Shown: positions 22,801-30,429 of the stretch, one piece after another | Layout of the letters: each line of letters opens with the position of its first letter | Position numbering within the stretch: the first letter of the stretch is position 1 | Assembly: GCF_028289625.1 (NCBI RefSeq) | Contig: NZ_JANQOM010000060.1 | Coordinates: 1-35,835, forward strand | Direction: 5' to 3' | Source of the DNA: Winogradskyella sp. | GTDB taxonomy: Bacteria > Bacteroidota > Bacteroidia > Flavobacteriales > Flavobacteriaceae | Length of the DNA stretch: 35,835 nucleotides | Notes under the pieces: model-generated | What the model was told of the DNA's origin: nothing | Databases searched by the model: none | Seen by the model: the letters and a program-made list of their open reading frames with translations, nothing else | Made by a program: the position numbers and the translations under genes

Positions 22801-22833
22801 TTGTTTAATCAATATGAATTAGAACTATATTCG
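22801..22833 (+). promoter_or_regulatory. Candidate promoter of the first alpha/beta hydrolase gene
   Basis: TTG (22801-22803), 22 bases, then TATATTCG (22826-22833) fits TTG-N17-23-TAnnTTTG with one mismatch. It lies 33 bases before the preferred start codon at 22867, just after the motif cluster. Confidence 0.4.
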
Positions 22834-22866
22834 TATAACTTTATATGCCGTAAAATGTATCGAACA

Positions 22867-23793
22867 ATGAAACCTTTTAGATTACTTTTTGTTCTCTTAA
22901 TTTCTACTTTAAGTTTTAGCCAGGAGCAAACCTTTGTTGAAGAAGAAATTTCAGTATCAAAATTTATAGATGGCACACTCTTGAAGCCTAATGAAAATGA
23001 AAAATCAATATTGGCTATAATTATTGCAGGCTCGGGCCCTACTGATAGAGATGGCAATCAGAACTTCCTAAAAAATGATGCCTTAAAAAAGCTAGCCAAA
23101 AGCCTTACCAGTAAAGGCATTTCGACATTTAGATACGATAAACGCGTGGTAAAACAAATTCGTCGAGGCAATGTAAATCCCAATATTATGTTTGATGATT
23201 TTGTAAGTGATGCCAAAGATGTTATTACCTATTTTAAAGAACGGAATACCTTCAAAAAAATCTATGTTATTGGTCATAGTCAAGGTAGTCTGGTAGGTAT
23301 GCTCAATGCAAAGGAACATGTAGACGGGTTTATTTCAATAGCTGGTGCCGGACAAAATATTGGTGACGTTATCGTAGAACAAGTTACAAAGATGGCACCG
23401 CAATTGGGCGAGGCAGCACAAAAGGTAGTGGACCAACTGAAAAAAGGTGAAACCACAACAGATTATCCACCAGCTTTGGCTTCGGTTTTTAATGCAGACG
23501 TACAAGAATTTATGATGAATTGGATGCAATATAATCCGACAGAAATTATAAAAGATTTAGACATTCCTATACTAATTGTTAATGGCACTAAAGATCTTCA
23601 GGTTTCTGAGGATGAAGCTAAATTATTAAAGGATGCTAATGAAAATGCCGAATTAAGTATTATTGAAAATATGAATCATGTATTTTTTGAGATTGAAGGT
23701 GATGATTTGGAAAATTCCAAATCTTATAATGAGATTAAGAGGCCAATCGCACCCAAATTGATAGAAAGTATAATTCGTTTCATCAATCCATAA
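22867..23793 (+). CDS. Secreted alpha/beta hydrolase, paralogue 1
   Basis: I place the start at ATG 22867 because it yields a clean signal peptide (MKPFRLLFVLLISTLSFSQ); the frame is open to 22801, but the extra residues would precede the signal. The mature protein has about 290 residues and the full alpha/beta hydrolase set: oxyanion region IIIAGSGPTDRDGNQN (51-66), Ser138 in IGHSQGSLVG, Asp243 in VNGTKDLQVS and His271 in IENMNHVFFE. The GSGPTDRDGNQ motif marks the 'alpha/beta hydrolase, hydrolase_4-like' group of small secreted esterases or peptidases. The substrate is unknown. A close relative is encoded 2 kb downstream inside the SPFH operon (25804). It is transcribed alone, ending in a strong terminator. 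Confidence 0.87.
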   Translation: MKPFRLLFVLLISTLSFSQEQTFVEEEISVSKFIDGTLLKPNENEKSILAIIIAGSGPTDRDGNQNFLKNDALKKLAKSLTSKGISTFRYDKRVVKQIRRGNVNPNIMFDDFVSDAKDVITYFKERNTFKKIYVIGHSQGSLVGMLNAKEHVDGFISIAGAGQNIGDVIVEQVTKMAPQLGEAAQKVVDQLKKGETTTDYPPALASVFNADVQEFMMNWMQYNPTEIIKDLDIPILIVNGTKDLQVSEDEAKLLKDANENAELSIIENMNHVFFEIEGDDLENSKSYNEIKRPIAPKLIESIIRFINP

Positions 23794-23818
23794 GACATCT
23801 TAGCATATAACTAAAATT

Positions 23819-23850
23819 AAAAAAGCATCTCAATTACGAGATGCTTTTTT
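23819..23850 (+). terminator. Rho-independent terminator after alpha/beta hydrolase paralogue 1
   Basis: AAAAAAGCATCTC (23819-23831) pairs perfectly with GAGATGCTTTTTT (23838-23850) over a 6-base loop. Confidence 0.9.
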
Positions 23851-24003
23851 ACTAACTAACCAACCAAATTGTAATGTCGCGATTTTGAAGTTGTGTTACG
23901 CTTGTAACTATCGCTGTAACCATTACACTTTAATAATAGCAAACCGCGTGCCAAACTATATTTTTTTTATTCTTTTTTATAACGTTGTAACAAAATATTC
24001 CAT

Positions 24004-24034
24004 TTGCATACTAATGAAATAAATTATATCTTTA
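24004..24034 (+). promoter_or_regulatory. Predicted housekeeping promoter of the SPFH operon
   Basis: TTG (24004-24006), 20 bases, TATCTTTA (24027-24034) fits the Bacteroidota consensus TTG-N17-23-TAnnTTTG with one mismatch. The leader to the ATG at 24093 is about 50 bases. Upstream (23870-24000) is a stretch rich in GTAAC words (e.g. TTGTAAC at 23909, TGTAACC) without a matching CGTC. Confidence 0.5.
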
Positions 24035-24055
24035 TGATATCATTTTAATATCATA
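24033..24055. promoter_or_regulatory. Inverted repeat at the SPFH operon start site (possible operator)
   Basis: TATGATA (24033-24039) and TATCATA (24049-24055) are exact inverted copies with 9 bases between, and the left half extends into the small palindrome TGATATCA. It overlaps the last base of the -7 box and the expected transcription start, the classic place for a repressor site. The ribbon-helix-helix protein encoded by the last gene of the operon is a natural candidate to bind it. Confidence 0.45.
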
Positions 24056-24092
24056 TTGATTTACTAAATGATTAACCTTTAAATTTTAAATT

Positions 24093-24953
24093 ATGAAAGA
24101 AGAAAAGACCATCGTTCCTGCAAATGGATATCTAATGTTAGTAGTATTCTTAGTTTTATTTTTTGGACCTATATTTTATGCCATTAATTTCCAAGAGCCA
24201 GAATACCTGTTTATTTTAATTCCTGCATTAATACTTGCATTTGGATTTGTAATGGTACAACCTAACGGATCGCGAGTACTATTACTTTTCGGAAAATACG
24301 TTGGCACCATTAAAAGGAATGGTTTTTATTGGGTGAACCCCTTTTTCACCAAAAAAAAGATCTCTCTTAGAGCGAGTAATTTTGATAGTGAGCGACTAAA
24401 AGTAAACGATAAGTTAGGAAACCCTGTTATGATCAGTACCATTTTGGTTTGGCGTGTACAAAACACCTATAAAGCGGCTTTTGATGTTGACAACTATGAG
24501 AACTTTGTTCGTGTACAAACCGATGCCGCTGTACGTAAATTAGCGAGTATGTATCCATACGATAATTTTGCAGACGAAGGCCATGATGAAGATATCACCT
24601 TGCGCTCTAGCGTTAATGAAGTAAGTGAGGCATTAGAACGTGAAATCGATGAACGGTTATCCATTGCAGGTATAGAAGTCTTAGAAGCTAGAATTGGTTA
24701 TTTAGCTTATGCCCAAGAAATAGCTAATGCTATGTTGAAACGTCAGCAGGCAACAGCCATAGTCGCAGCGAGGCATAAGATTGTTGAAGGTGCGGTAAGC
24801 ATGGTAGAAATGGCTATAGAGGAACTTAACAAGAATGAGATTGTAGAACTCGATGAGGAACGTAAAGCAGCAATGGTTAGCAATCTTATGGTGGTACTTT
24901 GTGGAGATAAAGAAGCAGCTCCAGTAGTAAATACAGGAACATTAAGCCACTAG
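24093..24953 (+). CDS. SPFH/Band 7 domain membrane protein
   Basis: This 286-residue protein has two hydrophobic segments (about 13-33 and 38-57) that form a hairpin or two-pass anchor. An SPFH domain follows (about 62-225): [78 protein letters not shown], and the coiled region [49 protein letters not shown] proteins such as stomatins and flotillins oligomerise into membrane rings and organise microdomains or proteases. The partner NfeD or HflK gene is not present. Instead a tight set of small membrane and regulatory genes follows, the first only 2 bases after the stop codon. Confidence 0.92.
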   Translation: MKEEKTIVPANGYLMLVVFLVLFFGPIFYAINFQEPEYLFILIPALILAFGFVMVQPNGSRVLLLFGKYVGTIKRNGFYWVNPFFTKKKISLRASNFDSERLKVNDKLGNPVMISTILVWRVQNTYKAAFDVDNYENFVRVQTDAAVRKLASMYPYDNFADEGHDEDITLRSSVNEVSEALEREIDERLSIAGIEVLEARIGYLAYAQEIANAMLKRQQATAIVAARHKIVEGAVSMVEMAIEELNKNEIVELDEERKAAMVSNLMVVLCGDKEAAPVVNTGTLSH

Positions 24954-24955
24954 TA

Positions 24956-25138
24956 ATGAATAAAAACCAAATATATAGCATTGCTTTAGGTAGTGCGTTT
25001 GGAACAAGTATAGGGATCACAATTGGTGCCGTTATAGGTAACGTTGCTATGGGCACTGTTTACGGTTCTATGTTAGGTTTAGTTATAGGAGTCGTATTAG
25101 CTCTTGCAATATTTAAGGAAGACAAAAAGGAAGAATAA
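24956..25138 (+). CDS. Small glycine-zipper membrane protein
   Basis: This 60-residue protein consists of two closely packed hydrophobic helices (about 8-29 and 32-53) full of Gly/Ser/Ala small-residue repeats (GSAFGTSIGITIGAVIGNVAMG, GSMLGLVIGVVLAL), then a charged tail KEDKKEE. This glycine-zipper composition favours tight helix packing and oligomerisation, and such peptides sometimes affect membrane integrity. It starts 2 bases after the SPFH stop codon and ends 2 bases before the next gene, so it is an operon member. No named family is recognised. A pore-forming or SPFH-accessory role is only a guess. Confidence 0.8.
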   Translation: MNKNQIYSIALGSAFGTSIGITIGAVIGNVAMGTVYGSMLGLVIGVVLALAIFKEDKKEE

Positions 25139-25140
25139 TC

Positions 25141-25299
25141 ATGAAAGAATACAAAGTAGTTGTACCAAAACTTGGATGGAAAAATAGAACTCAGAATTAC
25201 GAGGATTTTTTAAATCAATATGCTCGTGAGGGTTGGATTGTAAAACACATTGGCCAAAATTCACCAATGGTCATCTTTGAACGTGATAAAAACAGATAA
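25141..25299 (+). CDS. DUF4177-like 52-residue protein
   Basis: The frame from ATG 25141 encodes 52 residues: MKEYKVVVPKLGWKNRTQ, then YEDFLNQYAREGWIV and VIFERDKNR. The pattern Y-K-V-V ... L-N-x-x-x-x-x-G-W-x-V ... F-x-R is that of the DUF4177 domain, a small beta-alpha-beta fold without known function. Its stop codon overlaps the next start (TAATG, shared base 25299), which is firm evidence that it is translated in the operon. It has no membrane segment and is presumably cytoplasmic. Confidence 0.8.
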   Translation: MKEYKVVVPKLGWKNRTQNYEDFLNQYAREGWIVKHIGQNSPMVIFERDKNR

Positions 25300-25811
25300 T
25301 GCGAATTTTTAAGGAAGAACAACGATTTACCCAATTATGGTTAATTGTCTTAGTGGTAGTTAGTATGATGGTACCATTGGGAATTATCTTAGGATCATAT
25401 ATAAAAAACCCAAATAGGTTTTCTGGACTAGAATTAATTACCATTATAGGAATTATTACTTTGGCTTCGGGCATCATTTTTATATTCAAACTTTCATCAA
25501 GAATAGACGAACTAGGAATTCATTATAAATTTTTTCCCTTCCACCTAAAATCTAGACTGATAAAATGGCAAGATATCAATACAGCCTATGTAAGAACCTA
25601 TGATGCCATAACGGAATATGGAGGATGGGGACTCAAAGGTGGAGCACTTTGGAAGAAGTCAAAAGGAACGGCTATCAACGTATCTGGAGATATCGGTATT
25701 CAGCTAGAGTTAAAAAATGGGAAAAAACTATTAATAGGTACCCAAAAAGAAAATGAGGCAAAAAAAATCCTTGAAACGTATAAATCAAAAATTGATAATC
25801 AAGATGAATAA
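25299..25811 (+). CDS. Two-TM membrane protein with a C-terminal PH-like domain (DUF6141-like)
   Basis: This 170-residue protein has a basic cytoplasmic start (MRIFKEEQRF), TM1 at about 13-34, TM2 at about 44-64 and a cytoplasmic domain of about 100 residues. The domain runs SSRIDELGIHYKFFPFHLKSRLIKWQDINTAYVRTYDAITEYGGWGLKGG ... AINVSGDIGIQLELKNGKKLLIGTQKENEAKKIL. This series (a YYFxPF strand, a W-x-D-I turn, YGGWG, then G-x-x-L-x-I-G-T-x) is known from bacterial PH-like membrane proteins of the DUF6141 kind. It begins with its ATG on the last base of the DUF4177-like stop, and its own stop overlaps the next start by 8 bases. Function is unknown. Confidence 0.75.
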   Translation: MRIFKEEQRFTQLWLIVLVVVSMMVPLGIILGSYIKNPNRFSGLELITIIGIITLASGIIFIFKLSSRIDELGIHYKFFPFHLKSRLIKWQDINTAYVRTYDAITEYGGWGLKGGALWKKSKGTAINVSGDIGIQLELKNGKKLLIGTQKENEAKKILETYKSKIDNQDE

Positions 25812-26754
25812 AGTTAGTATTAAAATTTTACAAACGTTAGTGTTCATATGCTTTTTATCAGGTATAGCACAGTCTGAGACTACCACAGAGGAATTTTTAT
25901 TGATGAACGATAGCATACAATTACCTGGTACGTTGACTTACAATAAAAATCTAGAGCAACAACCTCTAGTCATTTTTGTACAAGGTTCAGGCAATCCAGA
26001 CAGAAACGGCAATCAAACAGCTTTAGGTGTTAATGCCAATTATATAAAAGCTTTGAGAGATAGTTTAAATAAAAACAATATAGCCTTCTACAGTTATGAT
26101 AAGCGTAATGTAACTAAAGCCAATATACCAATACTGATAAACCATTTTGTCTTTGAAGACTTGGTTGCGGATGTACGCACAGTAATCGATAGTTTTAAAT
26201 CAGATAAGCGTTTTAACAGCATTACACTTTTAGGTCATAGCCAGGGTTCATTGGTAGCAATGTTAGCAGTATCGGATGATATAGATAAGTATATTTCTTT
26301 AGCAGGCCTTGGAGAATCTGTAGATAATGCTATAACCAGACAAATTAGTGCACAAAGCGAATCCCTAGGACAAACCACAAAAGACCATTTCAAAGAACTC
26401 AAAAGTACTGGAAAAATAAAGGAAGTTAATCCCATGCTATTATCCATATTTGCCGAAGCTAACTTAGATTTTTTAAAATCTTATATGGAGTATCAACCTA
26501 CCAATGAAATATCGAAGTTAAAAATACCAACGTTAATTATTAATGGTACTAAGGATATTCAGGTTACTGTTAAGGATGCCGAGGCGCTTCACAAAGCCAA
26601 TCCAAGTTCTAAGCTGGTGATTATAGAAAACATGAATCATGTTTTGAAGACCATAGAAAAAGACAGCGATAATTTAACATCTTATAGTAAAGCCGATTTC
26701 CCACTATCCCAAGAATTAATAACCGTAATTACAAAATTTATAACACAACAATAA
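25804..26754 (+). CDS. Secreted alpha/beta hydrolase, paralogue 2 (in the SPFH operon)
   Basis: I place the start at ATG 25804, which gives 316 residues and a signal peptide (MNKVSIKILQTLVFICFLSGIAQS); an upstream in-frame ATG would add 17 basic residues and lies inside the previous gene. The catalytic residues are Ser146 in LGHSQGSLVAML, Asp251 in INGTKDIQVT and His279 in IENMNHVLKT, with the oxyanion motif FVQGSGNPDRNGNQT (58-72). It shares this layout, and much sequence outside the active site (EITxLKIPxLIxNGTKD), with the protein at 22867. In the operon it is the only secreted product, so it may supply an enzymatic effector activity to the SPFH membrane complex. The substrate is unknown. 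Confidence 0.85.
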   Translation: MNKVSIKILQTLVFICFLSGIAQSETTTEEFLLMNDSIQLPGTLTYNKNLEQQPLVIFVQGSGNPDRNGNQTALGVNANYIKALRDSLNKNNIAFYSYDKRNVTKANIPILINHFVFEDLVADVRTVIDSFKSDKRFNSITLLGHSQGSLVAMLAVSDDIDKYISLAGLGESVDNAITRQISAQSESLGQTTKDHFKELKSTGKIKEVNPMLLSIFAEANLDFLKSYMEYQPTNEISKLKIPTLIINGTKDIQVTVKDAEALHKANPSSKLVIIENMNHVLKTIEKDSDNLTSYSKADFPLSQELITVITKFITQQ

Positions 26755-26756
26755 AA

Positions 26757-26936
26757 ATGTCTAAGAAAAAAGCCTTTGCATTACGGATAAATGAAGATAT
26801 GCTTAAAGCCATTGAAAAATGGGCTGCTGATGAGTTTCGTAGTACCAATGGCCAAATAGAATGGATGTTAATGCAATATTTGAAAGAACATAAAAGACAA
26901 CCCAAAAGGCAAAAAACAGATGAAGATAAAAAGTGA
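26757..26936 (+). CDS. Arc-like ribbon-helix-helix DNA-binding protein
   Basis: The frame from ATG 26757 encodes 59 residues starting MSKKKAFALRINEDMLKAIE and going on KWAADEFRSTNGQIEWMLMQ, then a basic tail (KEHKRQPKRQKTDEDKK). This is the Arc/MetJ fold: a short strand (KAFALRI) that enters the DNA major groove, helix A (EDMLKAIEKWAADE), the turn with Ser-Thr-Asn-Gly, and helix B (QIEWMLMQYLKEHK). It starts 2 bases after the hydrolase stop and ends in a terminator hairpin, so it is the last gene of the SPFH operon. It could bind the inverted repeat at 24033-24055, which would make the operon self-regulated. That is inference; the fold assignment is solid. Confidence 0.85.
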   Translation: MSKKKAFALRINEDMLKAIEKWAADEFRSTNGQIEWMLMQYLKEHKRQPKRQKTDEDKK

Positions 26937-26956
26937 TCAATAAGGTCGCTTTTTTT
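26928..26956 (+). terminator. Rho-independent terminator ending the SPFH operon
   Basis: AAAAAGTGATC pairs with GGTCGCTTTTT (two G-U pairs) over the loop AATAA, ending in seven T. The left arm overlaps the stop codon of the ribbon-helix-helix gene. It also excludes any start of the DUF819 gene before 26957. Confidence 0.78.
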
Positions 26957-26998
26957 ATGCGCTTAATTTTGGTATTTTGCGTCTTTAATTTATCAAAC

Positions 26999-28306
26999 AT
27001 GGACACAGCACCTCTCTTTACTCAAGATACTATTGTTTTTGGACTATTAATGTTAATGTTAGGGTTTGTTTTTTATACCTCCACAAGTGAAAACAAATTT
27101 TGGAAAAAATTCTATAAATATATTCCTGCACTTTTAATGGCATATATGATGCCTGCAGCCCTGACTACTTTCGGACTAATAGCCCCTGAATGGGAAACTA
27201 CAGAAGCTACCGGAGAAGTGGTTAAACACGAATCGCTAGTATACTACATTGCGAGTAGGTTTATGCTTCCTGCGGCCTTAGTACTTATGACCATTAGTAT
27301 TGATCTTAAAGCTGTTTTTAATCTAGGCTGGAAAGCCTTGGCTATGTTTGGCACCGGAACTTTGGGAATCATTATTGGTGGACCCATAGCTGTTTTTTTA
27401 ATTGCATTAGTATCTCCAGAAACTGTTGGAGGCGCAGGTGCTGATGCCGTTTGGAGAGGTCTAGCAACTCTTGCTGGAAGCTGGATTGGTGGTGGAGCTA
27501 ACCAAGCAGCAATGTTAGAAATTTACGAATATAATACGGCAAATTATGCAGGAATGGTTATTGTTGATATCGTAGTTGCCAATATTTGGATGGCTATTCT
27601 TTTACTTGGTATAGGAAAACAAAAGAAGATTGATAATTGGCTTAAAGCAGACAATAGTGCTATTGAAACCCTAAAAGAAAAAGTTTCCAGCTATGCAGCT
27701 AGTATATCAAGAAATCCTACACTAGCAGATTTCATGGTAATTTTGGGTATTGCGTTTACTATTGTTGGTGTTTCTCATTTTGGCGCGAATGAAATTTCTG
27801 AATTTTTAAAGGCTAATGTTGAAGCTGTAAGTGACAAAAAATCAGCATGGTCTTCATTTGGATCCCAATTCTTCTGGATGATATCAATTGCAACTATTTT
27901 GGGTATTATTTTATCATTTACTAGATTGAAAAAATACGAAGGTGCAGGTGCAAGCAAAATAGGTAGCGTATTTATTTACATTCTCGTAGCATCCATTGGT
28001 ATGAAAATGGACTTAACAAAAATTGTAGAAAATCCAGGATTAATTGTTGTTGGCTTGGTATGGATGGCAATCCATGTAGGTTTATTGTTTTTAGTAGCAA
28101 AACTAATTAGAGCACCATATTTCTTTTTAGCTGTTGGCAGTAAAGCAAATATAGGCGGAGCTGCTTCTGCCCCAGTTGTTGCTGCAGCTTTCCATCCTTC
28201 TTTAGCAACAGTAGGTGTCTTATTAGCTGTTTTTGGATACGTGGTAGGAACTTACGGTGCGATGCTCACAGCCGAGCTGATGCGAATGATTGCTCCAATA
28301 ACTTAA
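26999..28306 (+). CDS. DUF819 family transporter-like membrane protein
   Basis: I place the start at ATG 26999, giving 435 residues that begin MDTAPLFTQDTIVFG; earlier in-frame codons lie inside the terminator of the previous operon. About 11 hydrophobic segments form two similar halves. Half 1 contains GLATLAGSWIGGGANQAAML (about 155-175), and half 2 ends with SKANIGGAASAPVVAAAFHP and VGVLLAVFGYVVGTYGA (about 380-420). These paired Gly-rich, broken-helix motifs are diagnostic for DUF819, an uncharacterised inner-membrane family whose internal repeat resembles secondary transporters. The substrate is unknown. It lies 18 bases before a DUF4369 lipoprotein gene with which it may be co-transcribed. 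Confidence 0.85.
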   Translation: MDTAPLFTQDTIVFGLLMLMLGFVFYTSTSENKFWKKFYKYIPALLMAYMMPAALTTFGLIAPEWETTEATGEVVKHESLVYYIASRFMLPAALVLMTISIDLKAVFNLGWKALAMFGTGTLGIIIGGPIAVFLIALVSPETVGGAGADAVWRGLATLAGSWIGGGANQAAMLEIYEYNTANYAGMVIVDIVVANIWMAILLLGIGKQKKIDNWLKADNSAIETLKEKVSSYAASISRNPTLADFMVILGIAFTIVGVSHFGANEISEFLKANVEAVSDKKSAWSSFGSQFFWMISIATILGIILSFTRLKKYEGAGASKIGSVFIYILVASIGMKMDLTKIVENPGLIVVGLVWMAIHVGLLFLVAKLIRAPYFFLAVGSKANIGGAASAPVVAAAFHPSLATVGVLLAVFGYVVGTYGAMLTAELMRMIAPIT

Positions 28307-28324
28307 CCTTAATTTGAATAAAAT

Positions 28325-29035
28325 ATGAGGAAATTCAACACATGTCTTAGTCTAATATTTTTAATATTCATCAGTGTTTCCTGTGATAAAGAAAAAGAGG
28401 CCAATTTTACTTTAAATGGTCAAATAAAAGGTCTTAAAAAAGGTGTAGTCTATCTCCAAAAAGAAGGAGATTCATCCATTGTTGATTTAGATTCTGTTGC
28501 CATAAATGGTGAGCCAAAATTCACTTTAAAAACAAAATTGGAAGAACCCCTGCTTCTATACTTAAAGCTTTTTAAAAACGATGGAGAAGAACATTATATT
28601 CCTTTTTTTGCAGATACTGGTTATACTGAAATTAAGTCCTCTTTAAAACGTTTTAATTACGACGCAGTAATCAAAGGGTCTGAAGAACAAGATTTGTTAA
28701 ATGAATATACAAAAGTAGTATCTAGGTATAACGATCAAAATTTATCTATTATTAAGGCGCGTTTATTGGCACAAAAAGATAATGATAGTATGGTTGTAGA
28801 TTCCTTAAATAGCGTCTCAGCGGCTTTATTAAAGCGTAAATATTCTTATACCATTCAGTTTGCCTTAAACAACAAAGACAATGTCATAGCACCTTACTTA
28901 GCACTATATGAAATCCCTTCAGCTAACCCGATTTATATCGATTCTGTTTATAATGGATTGAATGATGATGTAAAGAATTCTTTTTATGGAAAAAAACTTG
29001 GTGAGTTTATTGAAAGTAGGAAGACAGAAGAGTAA
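28325..29035 (+). CDS. DUF4369 domain lipoprotein
   Basis: This 236-residue protein has a lipoprotein signal (MRKFNTCLSLIFLIFISVSC, Cys20). Residues about 27-115 show the DUF4369 pattern: FTLNGQIKGLKKGVVYLQKEGD, SIVDLDSVAINGEPKFTLKT, EPLLLYLKLF, FFADTGYTEIKSSL, GSEEQDLLNEY. In many Bacteroidota proteins this module precedes a thioredoxin-like domain; here the protein ends after a helical region (about 120-230) without any CxxC, so it is the short, redox-free form. It probably sits in the inner leaflet of the outer membrane. The gene follows the DUF819 gene by 18 bases and is closed by a strong terminator. Confidence 0.83.
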   Translation: MRKFNTCLSLIFLIFISVSCDKEKEANFTLNGQIKGLKKGVVYLQKEGDSSIVDLDSVAINGEPKFTLKTKLEEPLLLYLKLFKNDGEEHYIPFFADTGYTEIKSSLKRFNYDAVIKGSEEQDLLNEYTKVVSRYNDQNLSIIKARLLAQKDNDSMVVDSLNSVSAALLKRKYSYTIQFALNNKDNVIAPYLALYEIPSANPIYIDSVYNGLNDDVKNSFYGKKLGEFIESRKTEE

Positions 29036-29068
29036 CTATTACCAGCTTATTATTCTAAAAATAAAACG

Positions 29069-29097
29069 AAAAGCCAATCAAAATGATTGGCTTTTTT
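29069..29097 (+). terminator. Rho-independent terminator after the DUF4369 lipoprotein gene
   Basis: AAAAGCCAATCA (29069-29080) pairs perfectly with TGATTGGCTTTT (29084-29095) over a 3-base loop, with six T in all. It sits tail-to-tail before the convergent small gene at 29117, and with A-rich left flank it may serve both strands. Confidence 0.88.
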
Positions 29098-29116
29098 GTT
29101 TGTGTTTAAATTGTAT

Positions 29117-29386
29117 TTATTTCAACTTATTGATGCGCTCTATGAGTGCCCGACCTTTAGCTTCCAAATCACTATTTATTGCCTTAAAATGTGCTTTTTT
29201 ATCTTCTATATTTCTATCATTAACACGGGCAATAAGTTCATCAAAAGATGCAATGGCATCATCTATAATCGCATCGCTTTCTTTAGTCGGCTTCTGTGTA
29301 TTTTCTAATTCCCAATAGTAAACGGCTTCGATAATATCTCCAAAAACGTAGTTAATATCTTTCTTTAAATCTCTTTTATTCGCCAT
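29117..29386 (-). CDS. Conserved-looking small helical protein of unknown function
   Basis: This 89-residue soluble protein is almost wholly alpha-helical and charged: NKRDLKKDINYVFGDIIEAVYYWEL, then DAIIDDAIASFDELIARVNDRN and KKAHFKAINSDLEAKGRALIERINKL. Three amphipathic helices with heptad spacing suggest a helical bundle or dimer. No catalytic motif or membrane segment is visible, and I know of no named function, although proteins of this appearance recur in flavobacteria. It lies 68 bases downstream of the manA gene in the same direction and may be read through from the idi-queD-manA operon. Confidence 0.75.
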   Translation of the reverse strand: MANKRDLKKDINYVFGDIIEAVYYWELENTQKPTKESDAIIDDAIASFDELIARVNDRNIEDKKAHFKAINSDLEAKGRALIERINKLK

Positions 29387-29454
29387 AATTCATAAATTTA
29401 TAGGTACAAATGTAATAAATCTAAACTCCATAAATTCAATATGGAACCGAAGTT

Positions 29455-30426
29455 TTAAACATAGACTTCAAGAAGTTTTGCTCCAGTTGTTTTTAGTTTA
29501 AAATCCTTAATTGCAGCAGGAATTAAAATCGTTTCTCCTTTAGCAATTGTGTCGACTGTATTATGGGTTAACACTTGAACATCCCCATCAACACACATGT
29601 AAATTAGAAAGGAGTCTTTGTCATTTTTCTTTTCAACTACTGAATCTAACTCTAAGTAATTGGTAGTAAAAAACGGACAGTTTACCATTGTATTAGATAC
29701 ATTCTTTTGCTTCTCATACTCTACTCTAAAATCATCATCCATATCAAACTTAAAGGCATCAATAGCAATATCATTATGCAGTTCACGTTCATTGCCCTCT
29801 GCATCTTTTCTGTCCCAATCATAAACACGATACGTCACATCACTGGCCTGCTGAATTTCGGCCAATAAGACTCCTGCTCCAATGGCATGGACTCTACCCG
29901 CTTCAATAAAATAAGTGTCGCCCTCTCTCACCTTATCGAAATTTAGAATCTCAGTAAGGGTTTTCTCTCCCAGATGTTTTAAGTAGGTCTTTTTATCCAT
30001 TTTTTGATTAAAACCTACAATAAGGTTAGCATCTTTATCAGCTTGCATAACGTACCACATTTCGGTTTTACCAAATGAGTTATGTCGTTTTTTAGCTAAA
30101 TCATCATCTGGATGTAACTGAATACTCAAATCTTGTTTAGCATCTATAAACTTAATGAGTAGCGGAAAGTCATTCCTAAATCTATCATAATTATTCTTCC
30201 CTAAAAAATTTGAAGTGTGTTCTTCCAAAAGCTCTTGTAATGTGCTTCCTTTTAAAGCTCCATTTGCAACAACAGAAATATTACCAAAAACAGTACTTAT
30301 TTCCCAACTTTCACCAACTTGATTGGATTCGGAAAGTTTATTAAACCGATTTCTAAGTTTTTCACCTCCCCAGATTTTATCTTTTAAAATGGGATGAAAT
30401 TTTAAGGGGTGTAATGTGCTTTTCAT
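29455..30426 (-). CDS. manA: Class I mannose-6-phosphate isomerase (type I phosphomannose isomerase)
   Basis: This 323-residue cupin enzyme interconverts fructose-6-phosphate and mannose-6-phosphate in the cytoplasm, feeding GDP-mannose and glycan synthesis. The zinc ligands are Gln103 and His105 in LSIQLHPDD, Glu122 in FGKTEMWYV and His180 in EAGRVHAIGAGVL, and the active-site region AEIQQASDVTYRVYDWDR follows. The length matches the short Bacillus-type enzyme, not the 390-residue E. coli form. It is the last gene of the idi-queD-manA run: its start codon is 3 bases past the queD stop codon. The three functions are metabolically unrelated, so the grouping is probably for shared housekeeping expression. 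Confidence 0.93.
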   Translation of the reverse strand: MKSTLHPLKFHPILKDKIWGGEKLRNRFNKLSESNQVGESWEISTVFGNISVVANGALKGSTLQELLEEHTSNFLGKNNYDRFRNDFPLLIKFIDAKQDLSIQLHPDDDLAKKRHNSFGKTEMWYVMQADKDANLIVGFNQKMDKKTYLKHLGEKTLTEILNFDKVREGDTYFIEAGRVHAIGAGVLLAEIQQASDVTYRVYDWDRKDAEGNERELHNDIAIDAFKFDMDDDFRVEYEKQKNVSNTMVNCPFFTTNYLELDSVVEKKNDKDSFLIYMCVDGDVQVLTHNTVDTIAKGETILIPAAIKDFKLKTTGAKLLEVYV

Positions 30427-30429
30427 AAA

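Noticed and set aside
22801..22866. N-terminal extension of the alpha/beta hydrolase from a TTG at 22801
   Set aside because: It would bury a good signal peptide behind 22 extra residues and overlaps the candidate promoter; ATG 22867 is preferred.
23870..24000. ECF promoter of the TTGTAACC/CGTC type before the SPFH operon
   Set aside because: Several GTAAC words are present, but none is followed by CGTC at 15-18 bases.
26933..26998. Upstream start for the DUF819 gene
   Set aside because: The extension lies in the terminator of the previous operon; ATG 26999 matches the family N-terminus better.
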